Below are positions 1 through 6,202 of a stretch of 24,552 bases of DNA, piece by piece. The notes beneath the pieces were generated by a model, which was given only the letters and a program-made list of their open reading frames with translations, ran no database searches and had not been told where the DNA came from. Position numbers and translations under genes: made by a program. Numbering within the stretch: the stretch's first letter is position 1; the number at the start of each line of letters is the position of its first letter. Source of the stretch: CAUZSN01 sp963582345 (GTDB taxonomy: Bacteria > Planctomycetota > Planctomycetia > Planctomycetales > Planctomycetaceae); assembly GCA_963582345.1 (NCBI GenBank), contig CAUZSN010000035.1, forward strand, positions 1-24,552, written 5' to 3'.

Positions 1-279
1 CGACGAGGCGCACGCAAGAGTTTGTTTGCGCAAAGTTGTCTTTGCAAATCCGGAGGCGATATGCACCATCGCCTGCTCATTACATGCTTTATAGAAAGGC
101 AATTCGTCGTTGTGTTGATCCAGAGCCTGACCCAGCCCGGCCACGTTCCCGTGACCGAAGATTCCATACAAACCCGGGATCAGACGCTGCTGGGTGCCGT
201 CACGCTCGCTGTACTGAACTAAGAGATACCTTACGAGTGCCTGGCCGACGGTCAGCCGCACGGTTTTCTGTCTGGCCAT
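1..279 (-). CDS. iolD: IolD, trihydroxycyclohexane-1,2-dione hydrolase (N-terminal part)
   Basis: Partial gene: 93 codons from an ATG at 279 running off the left edge with no stop. The translation starts MARQKTVRLTVGQALVRYL and continues with GIFGHGNVAGLGQAL (about residues 39-53) and NEQAMVHIASGFAK, the conserved start of IolD. IolD is the thiamine-diphosphate enzyme that opens the ring of 3D-trihydroxycyclohexane-1,2-dione in myo-inositol catabolism. Glu68 in NEQ matches the glutamate that activates the ThDP cofactor in this superfamily. The full protein is normally about 620-640 residues, so most of it lies outside the window. No Shine-Dalgarno is visible before the ATG, but a good promoter candidate lies at 342-371. 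No other iol gene is visible here. A more distant ThDP enzyme such as acetolactate synthase is the alternative, but the GIFGHGNV block points to IolD. Confidence 0.85.
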   Translation of the reverse strand, partial: MARQKTVRLTVGQALVRYLLVQYSERDGTQQRLIPGLYGIFGHGNVAGLGQALDQHNDELPFYKACNEQAMVHIASGFAKTTLRKQTLACASS

Positions 280-341
280 GATTGATATCTAGCAACGGTT
301 CCGATGAGCCAGCGACGCACCTCTGCCACACTTTCCGCGAG

Positions 342-371
342 ATTATCACGTTTCGGGAACCGAGCCGTCAA
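342..371 (-). promoter_or_regulatory. Candidate sigma70-type promoter of iolD
   Basis: Read on the minus strand, TTGACG (371-366) is separated by 18 bases from GATAAT (347-342), close to the -35 and -10 consensus. The predicted transcription start, near 335, would leave a leader of roughly 55 bases before the iolD ATG at 279. Found by eye only. Confidence 0.4.
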
Positions 372-541
372 GTCAGCGGTGTATTGTTACCGTGACTGAT
401 TTCCGTCGCGTTTTGGACATTTTGCGCCATAACTGAAGTCTTGTAACAGCGAGTGGCGATGTTTCTCCATCCACACTGTTACCTACAAACAGGAAGTCAG
501 ATTCTAGTCGGACGAGTCATCGTTCGCGTCGGAGCAGCGGT

Positions 542-1174
542 TCATCTCGGAAGGTGGCCGTTCGTTGCGCGGACAGTTCGATCAGTTGAACTGGTACCAG
601 CAGGGGGCACGCTGGTAGTTTGCGACGTTGTTTTCCGTTTCCAGTTGGCAACGGACCAGTGCGGGTGCGTTTCGGCTACACTGAGACCGAGATCTTGCAA
701 CGTGTCCCGGAATTGGATTGTGCTGATGTTCTGGTTTTTAACAATGCATTGCAGGACAAAGCGCCGGTTGCTGGCAACGTAGGCGAAGAACTTGCCATTG
801 CCCATGCGATCGTTGTTGGCCAGCAGCCGCAGCAACGCGGTCCGAGGTACGTCGATCGCCGAACGAGGCAACTTGTCCAACCATGCCATAATCCAAACGG
901 ATTGGCCATCCTGGCTAAGCACGGCTGACATCGACAGGTCCCATTCTTCTTCCTTGTGAACCGTCTTAAAGGAGAAATCGTAGCGATTTTCGACTTTTGT
1001 TGGTTTCAACCCCATGGCCGTCAACAAACTGCCGAGTGACTGCTCGCTCAATCCTCCACGTCGGGCCTCGACTGTGGGAGCTGCCTGCAGCCATGGGGTC
1101 AGAAAGGCCGTCAAAACAACCAACAATGCGTATAACGAGCCAAGAAAAAGCCAATTGCGTTTTGAGATCTTCAT
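542..1174 (-). CDS. Exported or membrane-anchored YbjN-like protein
   Basis: A 210-residue protein of uncertain function. The ATG at 1174 is supported by AAAGGAG at 1191-1185, ten bases upstream. Residues about 8-30 are hydrophobic after a basic start (MKISKRN) and fit a signal peptide or membrane anchor. The central part (about 40-175), with ALLRLLANNDRMGNGKFF followed by a strand-rich stretch, resembles the YbjN / type III secretion chaperone-like fold, often annotated as a putative sensory transduction regulator. The last 35 residues are polar, rich in Ser and Thr, and probably disordered. It is 124 bases downstream of the Nudix gene on the same strand, and co-transcription is possible. 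The fold assignment is a resemblance judged by eye. The protein has no catalytic motif I can name. Confidence 0.75.
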   Translation of the reverse strand: MKISKRNWLFLGSLYALLVVLTAFLTPWLQAAPTVEARRGGLSEQSLGSLLTAMGLKPTKVENRYDFSFKTVHKEEEWDLSMSAVLSQDGQSVWIMAWLDKLPRSAIDVPRTALLRLLANNDRMGNGKFFAYVASNRRFVLQCIVKNQNISTIQFRDTLQDLGLSVAETHPHWSVANWKRKTTSQTTSVPPAGTSSTDRTVRATNGHLPR

Positions 1175-1298
1175 CGCCTCGACACTCCTTTGTCGTATTC
1201 CTTCTGGTCTCCAAGCTCTAGGTTGGAAACCCTATTCCGGCGTGCCAGCACTCCGTTTCGTCTTCAGAAAACGGAGCTTGAGAAAGCGTTACTCGAAA

Positions 1299-1946
1299 TC
1301 AAAGGTCTGCAAACAAGTGATCCAAACAAATCTGCGACCACGATTCGAAGTTGTCACGGTCCTTGACTAATTCTGTTGGTGAGGCAAAACCTGTCTGTAT
1401 GATCGACTTTTCACGTGGTCGAACTTTGGGCGCGTCGACGTCAAAAATGTGAACTATTCCCAAATGGACCATACCTACTTCAGTCAGGTCGTCGTTGATC
1501 AGGCCGACGCACTGCTCGCGGTAAGTCGTTTCGATGTGGACCTCTTCAGCGATTTCCCGCCGCATTCCTTCCTGATAAGGCGATCCGCTATCACTTTGGT
1601 CCTGCGAAGAGATATGACCGCCTATCCCTATAGACCTCATGCTATGCAATCTGCTTTCTCCTTGCAGTCTTCCCCTTTTATAGTGAAATAACTCACCTTG
1701 ATGGCGGAAGATGCAGTAGGGAATGAGCTGTTTGAAGCTCGGATCGGTTTCAACCTGGTCGCGCGAGCGATAGCTGGTGTACGCCGGATCGAACAGAGTT
1801 TTCAAATATGAGTCGGCATTCTTGCAAAATCCCTGAAAGTATCCGATGTCTCGGAACAATTCGGTGGGAACGACCAGGACTTGCTCGATTTGTTGACTGC
1901 TGATGGTCACTGTCAGGTACCTTTCCGAATCAGACAAAGTTGTCAT
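1299..1946 (-). CDS. Nudix-domain hydrolase with atypical Nudix box
   Basis: A 215-residue soluble protein. The Nudix region is at about residues 108-138: GGHIS, then a polar loop, then EGMRREIAEEVHI, which matches the REUxEE core that binds the divalent metal (Arg130, Glu131, Glu134, Glu135). Two departures from the textbook box are visible: the normal E-x7-R spacing is not kept because of an insertion before EGMRRE, and the usual Gly after EEx is His137. The family cleaves nucleoside diphosphates linked to another group, but the substrate cannot be told here. Residues 1-100 form an N-terminal part that does not look like the minimal Nudix fold. The ATG at 1946 lacks a Shine-Dalgarno. It lies 74 bases downstream of trpC on the same strand. 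Confidence 0.75.
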   Translation of the reverse strand: MTTLSDSERYLTVTISSQQIEQVLVVPTELFRDIGYFQGFCKNADSYLKTLFDPAYTSYRSRDQVETDPSFKQLIPYCIFRHQGELFHYKRGRLQGESRLHSMRSIGIGGHISSQDQSDSGSPYQEGMRREIAEEVHIETTYREQCVGLINDDLTEVGMVHLGIVHIFDVDAPKVRPREKSIIQTGFASPTELVKDRDNFESWSQICLDHLFADL

Positions 1947-2020
1947 TTGGTAACACTTGAGTAGCCTGGCGAAGTGCCGCCCTGCTTCATGAGGCTGGAG
2001 TGTTACGTCATTTGTTATAC

Positions 2021-2827
2021 CTAATTTGTAGTTCCCAATAGTTCGTCCATTTTTGCACCAATATCAGGTGACCGCATCAGTGTTTCTCCGACTAGGATGG
2101 CGCGGATGCCTGCCTGAGACAACCTCCTAACATCCTCGCGGCCGCTGATTCCGCTTTCGCTGACGAGTATGCACGATTCGGGTACTCGGTGTGCCAGTGA
2201 GATTGTGTGGTTTAAGTTGGTTTGAAATGTCTTCAGATTCCGATTGTTGATGCCGATCAGTGGCGGTGTCAGCTTCAGAACTCGTTCCAGGTTTTCAGGC
2301 TCGTAAATCTCGATTAACGACTGCATACCCAACTCCGATGAGTAATCAGACAGATCGCGGAGTGTACGATCGTCAATGCACTCGGCGATTAGCAGGACAC
2401 AATCCGCTCCGAAAGTGCGGGCTTCGAGCACTTGATATCGATCCAGAAGAAAGTCTTTTCTCAAAACTGGGACGTCAACCGCGGTACGAATTGCCTTTAG
2501 TTGATCCAAGTGGCCCTGGAAGAATTCTTCGTCTGTCAAACAACTGATGCACGCTGCTCCATGTTGCTGGTACATCTTTGCAATGGCAATCGGATCAAAG
2601 TCTTCGCGGATTAGTCCAGCCGCCGGCGATGCCTTCTTCACTTCGGCAATCAGACTGATCGGTGCCGTGTGATCATTGCTCTCTATCGTCGAGAGCGCTG
2701 CGATGAAGTCTCGCACTGGCGGTGCCCCAGCTAGTTGGTCCGCAAGCATTTCGACCGGTCGCGCGTGTTTGGCTTCATCGATTTCGCCGCGTTTGTGGCA
2801 GACAATTTTTTCAAGGATGTTGGGCAT
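2021..2827 (-). CDS. trpC: Indole-3-glycerol-phosphate synthase
   Basis: A 268-residue cytoplasmic (beta/alpha)8 enzyme that closes the indole ring of CdRP to give indole-3-glycerol phosphate in tryptophan synthesis. Family blocks are all present: MPNILEKIVCHKR at the start, EVKKASPAAG (Glu62, Lys64), VLRKDFLLD (Lys124), LIEIYE (Glu173), IGINNRNL (about 191-198) and SESGISGREDV (Glu224). These cover the expected catalytic and phosphate-binding positions. The frame stays open up to 2899, but the family N-terminus and a TATAAT box 31 bases upstream favour the ATG at 2827. No other trp gene is adjacent. A monofunctional TrpC not fused to TrpF fits the length. Confidence 0.95.
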   Translation of the reverse strand: MPNILEKIVCHKRGEIDEAKHARPVEMLADQLAGAPPVRDFIAALSTIESNDHTAPISLIAEVKKASPAAGLIREDFDPIAIAKMYQQHGAACISCLTDEEFFQGHLDQLKAIRTAVDVPVLRKDFLLDRYQVLEARTFGADCVLLIAECIDDRTLRDLSDYSSELGMQSLIEIYEPENLERVLKLTPPLIGINNRNLKTFQTNLNHTISLAHRVPESCILVSESGISGREDVRRLSQAGIRAILVGETLMRSPDIGAKMDELLGTTN

Positions 2828-2858
2828 GGTCCACCAAATAATAATCCGATGATCACAG

Positions 2859-2887
2859 ATTATACTCGGGACGAATCCAGCCGAAAA
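2859..2887 (-). promoter_or_regulatory. Candidate trpC promoter
   Basis: On the minus strand a perfect TATAAT occupies 2864-2859. A weak -35 (TTTTCG, 2887-2882) lies 17 bases upstream. Transcription would start near 2852, about 25 bases before the ATG at 2827. This agrees with the shorter trpC start and argues against translation from 2899. Confidence 0.4.
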
Positions 2888-2965
2888 CCGTGTCGACAAC
2901 GGTTGACTGCATTGACAATCCTCAAGTAGCTTGGCTGTCGAAGTGCATCCGGTCGTTTCACGTTG

Positions 2966-2972
2966 AAGGAGG
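2966..2972 (+). promoter_or_regulatory. Ribosome binding site that sets the CPBP protease start
   Basis: AAGGAGG, a near-perfect Shine-Dalgarno, ends ten bases before a GTG at 2983. Upstream in-frame starts (from 2890) would place this site inside the coding region, so GTG 2983 is preferred. Confidence 0.7.
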
Positions 2973-2982
2973 CAGTGAAAAC

Positions 2983-3846
2983 GTGTTGACGTATTTTGCC
3001 AATATCTTTGTTACGGTGTTGCTGCTCGGAAGTTTTCTAGTCTGGTTGAGTGTGGTTATGAGGTTGCGAGAGTGTCAACCTCCTCTGGCCTACTTTGAAC
3101 GCACGACGCATGCTCTTGACCCAACGAGCGTCTTGATGATTTTGCTGCTATGGTTAGCGATTCCCATTTTGATTGGTCGAGTCTTAAGTGTGCCGACTGA
3201 AGCTTCGCTGCTTGGTGTACAGGTTTCATGCTTATCGAGCGGACTGTGGCTTTTCCTGGTCGGTGTAATTCTTGTAACGAATCGGCGACATGGAAAAATG
3301 GATTTCGGGATCGACCTTTCCGATTGGAAGCAGCAGTTGATTGTCGCAGTATTGGGTTTTCTCGCCAGTGTCGTTCCGGTTGGTTTGGTTCAGTTACTAA
3401 CGATAATCAGCGGAATTCGGCATCCCGATCAGATGCACAGTTACCTAAGTTTATTGAAAGAGTATCCCGGAGCGACTACGTTCATTTGGATCGGAGTTGC
3501 GGTTGTCGTAGTGGCCCCACTTGCTGAAGAGTTTATGTTTCGCGTGATATTGCAAGGCTGGCTACAAACGCGACTTTCGGCAGGCCAAGCGATCATGATC
3601 GTGGCTTTGTTGTTTAGCGGTGTCCATCAATGGCCTGATCCGCTGCCGTTGTTGCCGTTAGCTCTTATCCTGGGTTACATCTACTATCGCCGACATAGTT
3701 TGCTTACGGTCTACGTGCTTCACGCTTTGTTTAACCTGTCGAATCTGGCGATTGCGCTCTTAAAGCTGCCGGAAGACAATAGCGGTATTTCAGGAGCGGT
3801 CAAAAAAATACTGTCGCTGATCGACGACGCCTATTTCTGCTTGTAG
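2983..3846 (+). CDS. CPBP-family intramembrane metalloprotease
   Basis: A 287-residue polytopic membrane protein with about seven or eight hydrophobic segments, beginning at a GTG behind AAGGAGG. The C-terminal half carries the CPBP (CAAX prenyl protease 2/Rce1-like, 'Abi') motifs: EEFMFR (Glu182, Glu183, Arg187), a histidine in SGVHQW (His215), and HALFN (His247, Asn251). These are the residues that form the metal-dependent active site within the membrane in this family. Bacterial members process or protect against small peptides or handle prenylated-type substrates, and the actual substrate is unknown here. It is divergent from trpC and 102 bases upstream of tyrS, so it may share a transcript with tyrS. 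Confidence 0.85.
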   Translation: MLTYFANIFVTVLLLGSFLVWLSVVMRLRECQPPLAYFERTTHALDPTSVLMILLLWLAIPILIGRVLSVPTEASLLGVQVSCLSSGLWLFLVGVILVTNRRHGKMDFGIDLSDWKQQLIVAVLGFLASVVPVGLVQLLTIISGIRHPDQMHSYLSLLKEYPGATTFIWIGVAVVVVAPLAEEFMFRVILQGWLQTRLSAGQAIMIVALLFSGVHQWPDPLPLLPLALILGYIYYRRHSLLTVYVLHALFNLSNLAIALLKLPEDNSGISGAVKKILSLIDDAYFCL

Positions 3847-3948
3847 CGGGCTGGAACACAACGTCAGTGGCTGCTAGGCTTCTTTTTCGTTGAAGATCAC
3901 TTGTTGCGACAAGTAGCTATTCTGTCTGTCGGTTATCGAAGAAGCCAC

Positions 3949-5169
3949 ATGCCGTTCTCATCCGTCGAAGAACAACTGGCCGTTATCCGTCGAGGCGTCG
4001 AGAAAATCGTTCCGGACGACGAATTGGCCAAAAAATTGAAGCAGAGCTGCGAAACTGACACGCCGTTGCGGGTCAAGTACGGCATTGACCCGACGGGTGT
4101 CGACTTGCATTTGGGTCACACCGTGCCAATGCGCAAGATGCGGCAGTTCCAGGAATTGGGTCACCAGGCGGTCATCATTATCGGCAACTATACGGCTATG
4201 GTCGGAGACCCTAGCGGTCGTGACGAAACCCGGGTCCGGCTGACCGTAGAACAAGTGGAAGCTAATGCCGACGACTACCTGAACCAGTTGAGCAAGGTGC
4301 TGGACCTGAAACGCTGCGAAGTGGTCCGCAACGGCGATTGGTTTTCACAGATGAATTTCGCCGACATCCTGGAATTGTGCAGCAAGGTTACTGTTGCACA
4401 GTTGCTAACTCGCGACGATTTTTCCAAACGCTACAGGCAAGAGTCGGCCATCTATTTGCACGAATGTCTGTATCCGGTGATGCAGGCCTGGGATTCTGTG
4501 CAAGTTCGCGCAGATGTTGAACTGGGCGGGACTGAGCAGCTTTACAGTTTTATGCTGGCCCGCGACTTGCAGCGGGATCAGAACATGCCGGGACAGGTTG
4601 CAGTGATGTTGCCGATTCTGGTTGGTTTGGACGGACAGCTGCGAATGGGCAAGAGTTTGGCCAATTACATTGGCGTCAGCGAATCGCCGTTTGAAATGAT
4701 GAAGAAATTCATGCAGATTCCCGACGGCTGCATGCGTCTGTATTTCGAATTGCTCACCGACGTGCCGTTGGATCAGGTCAATGCCCTCTTGACCGGACAT
4801 CCCAAGGTGGCCAAAGTCGCGCTGGCCAAGAAGATCATTGCCGAATACCACGACCAGCAGCAGGCCGACGAGGCGGACGCCCGGTGGCAGCGAGAGATCA
4901 GCGAAGGTGAAAAGCCACAAGATATCCCGCTGGCGAAAGTGTCGCCAGCAGACTTGATGGACGGAAAATTTCCGGCTGCGGCGCTATTGAAGCTAACAGG
5001 GTTATGCTTGTCGACCAGCGATTCTCGACGCGCCATTGCACAAGGCGGAGCCTATCTTGGAGAGGACAAAACTCGGATCGAAAGTCATGATCAGCTAATC
5101 AGAGTCGAAGACGGCTTAATGTTGTGGGTTGGTAAGAAACGTTTTTGTCGTGTTGAATTGACAGATTGA
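3949..5169 (+). CDS. tyrS: Tyrosyl-tRNA synthetase
   Basis: A 406-residue class I aminoacyl-tRNA synthetase that charges tRNA-Tyr. The start is placed at the ATG at 3949 because the family begins near VEEQLAVIRRGVE; a TTG at 3901 would add 16 residues with no family support. The first signature is YGIDPTG followed by HLGHT (His54 to Thr58), the HIGH motif. Tyrosine-pocket blocks around GGTEQ follow, and the second signature appears as RMGKS (residues 232-236) where KMSKS is usual. Residues about 340-400 form the S4-type RNA-binding domain (FPAAALLKLTG, then SDSRRAIAQGG). The length fits the family. The altered KMSKS is unusual, but Lys235 and Ser236 are kept. Confidence 0.95.
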   Translation: MPFSSVEEQLAVIRRGVEKIVPDDELAKKLKQSCETDTPLRVKYGIDPTGVDLHLGHTVPMRKMRQFQELGHQAVIIIGNYTAMVGDPSGRDETRVRLTVEQVEANADDYLNQLSKVLDLKRCEVVRNGDWFSQMNFADILELCSKVTVAQLLTRDDFSKRYRQESAIYLHECLYPVMQAWDSVQVRADVELGGTEQLYSFMLARDLQRDQNMPGQVAVMLPILVGLDGQLRMGKSLANYIGVSESPFEMMKKFMQIPDGCMRLYFELLTDVPLDQVNALLTGHPKVAKVALAKKIIAEYHDQQQADEADARWQREISEGEKPQDIPLAKVSPADLMDGKFPAAALLKLTGLCLSTSDSRRAIAQGGAYLGEDKTRIESHDQLIRVEDGLMLWVGKKRFCRVELTD

Positions 5170-5536
5170 GCGAAGGCCTGGTGCAAATTGTCCTATACGG
5201 AAACCACGAATGCCAAATTTCCCAAGACCGATGAGCAGAAGAAAGGTCCTCGACCGGGTGGAGTAATTCACAAGGCATCTTCGGTCCGCATCAATACTGC
5301 AGCCGATTCCCCTAGAATTCACGGGGTACGACAACAAGTTCTTTCCGAGATATTTGGTCACTGATTCGCACTCGCACACCCGTGCCCGAATGCGGTTTCG
5401 TAGTTTGACTGCCTCAAATATCGTCGGGTCCTTTGCCACACGGACTCTAAGGGCTTGCCACTGCAAAATCTTATAGATAAACTTCGCTGTGTTATTGATC
5501 TTCGACATCAACGATTTACTGAGAGATGGGCGTTTT
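5170..5536. other. Intergenic gap between tyrS and tRNA-Asp
   Basis: There is no convincing gene in this 367-base stretch. A minus-strand frame of 131 codons (5511 back to 5116) is open, but it has no Shine-Dalgarno, overlaps the last 54 bases of tyrS, is Arg/Cys-rich and matches nothing I recognise. I see no clear terminator hairpin with a T-tract and no repeat. Confidence 0.4.
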
Positions 5537-5610
<74 letters not shown>

Positions 5611-5741
5611 CTTTGCTAAGTAGTCGTCAGTAATGGATAGCAGCTCTTTTTGTGTGACAAAATAAGAAAAGGTTTTGAACGGGCTGGCCTTACATCCTAC
5701 AAACTGTGCCAATGTTTGTGAGAGAATCTCATTCAGGCTGA

Positions 5742-6044
5742 ATGTCTGGAAAGGATTCTCGACGAAGAAGAAAAACCGACGCGCAGTTGATCAGATTATC
5801 GACAAGTGACGTCGAGCTGAAGTGGAGCTTGCCAAGGGAAAATAAGGTTCCCAAGGTCTGCAGGCTGCTGCAGATCACCGAACAGACGTACTCCGTTGGC
5901 GTTAGAAGTACGGTGGGATGCAGCCGGAGATGGCTTAAGGAGTTGAAGTCTCTTCAGAAGGAGAATGCTCGGCTGAAGAAGTCGGTAGCTGAGCAGACTC
6001 TGGGCATGGAGATTCTCAAAGAGGCGACGAAGAGAACTTGGTAA
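5742..6044 (+). pseudogene. IS3 OrfA-type transposase subunit with compensating frameshifts
   Basis: The frame is open for 100 codons, but residues about 52-66 (SVGVRSTVGCSRRWL) do not match OrfA. In the next frame the same DNA reads RWR-stop-KYGGMQPEMA, the conserved family segment following EQTY. This is explained by a one-base loss near 5891-5893 and a one-base gain near 5934-5935. The TAG at 5903-5905 in the ancestral frame is a further point change. After the second event the normal KELKSLQKENARLKK returns. In the family OrfA carries the helix-turn-helix that binds the IS ends and a leucine zipper. This copy is very unlikely to be functional. Confidence 0.75.
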
Positions 6045-6142
6045 GCTCTGAACATCAGGCTTGCCGGGTGCTGGGTCAACCGTGGGGTACACAGCGATAT
6101 CAAGCGCAGCGGCTGGCTGATGAAGCGCATCTTCTCAATTAG
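6042..6142 (+). pseudogene. IS3 OrfB-type transposase N-terminal fragment
   Basis: A short frame (about 34 codons) overlaps the OrfA stop and encodes SSEHQACRVLGQPWGTQRY and a DEAHLLN tail before TAG. It corresponds to the N-terminal HTH_21-like start of OrfB (consensus SERRACRVLGQPRSTQRY). The stretch normally lying between the OrfA end and this block is missing, and the integrase core is gone, which suggests internal and 3' deletions. Confidence 0.65.
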
Positions 6143-6202
6143 ATGCGTCGTGTAGCTTGGTGTCGTTTGTGGAGACAGGTCCACCCATCGAAGGGGGTGC
6201 CC

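Larger units (their letters stand above)
5742..6145 (+). mobile_element. Decayed IS3-family insertion sequence remnant
   Basis: Two decayed IS3-type frames lie in order. The first (5742-6044) is OrfA-like, with ITEQTY, then the leucine-zipper-type block LKELKSLQKENARLKKSVAEQT and the ending EILKEA...W typical of OrfA. The second (from about 6042) keeps the beginning of OrfB: SEHQACRVLGQPWGTQRY, ended by a TAG at 6140-6142. The DDE catalytic domain is absent, so the element cannot move. Terminal inverted repeats could not be defined by eye. The right limit is approximate: RLWRQ encoded just after 6145 could also be IS-derived, up to about 6180. Confidence 0.75.

Noticed and set aside
4405..4920. 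A 171-codon minus-strand frame inside tyrS
   Set aside because: It is a shadow of tyrS, whose motifs and length are complete. The His/Gln-rich antisense product is typical of shadow frames.
5116..5511. A 131-codon minus-strand frame overlapping the end of tyrS and the gap before tRNA-Asp
   Set aside because: It overlaps tyrS by 54 bases, has no Shine-Dalgarno, has an odd composition rich in Arg and Cys, and matches no family I know.
5611..5680. T-rich stretch after tRNA-Asp as a terminator
   Set aside because: CTCTTTTTG at about 5645-5653 lacks a convincing GC-rich hairpin before it.
6143..6202. Extending the toroid protein to an upstream ATG at 6143
   Set aside because: The extra 20 residues read through IS remnant DNA and would put a charged stretch before the signal peptide. 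The ATG at 6203 has AAGGGGG just upstream.
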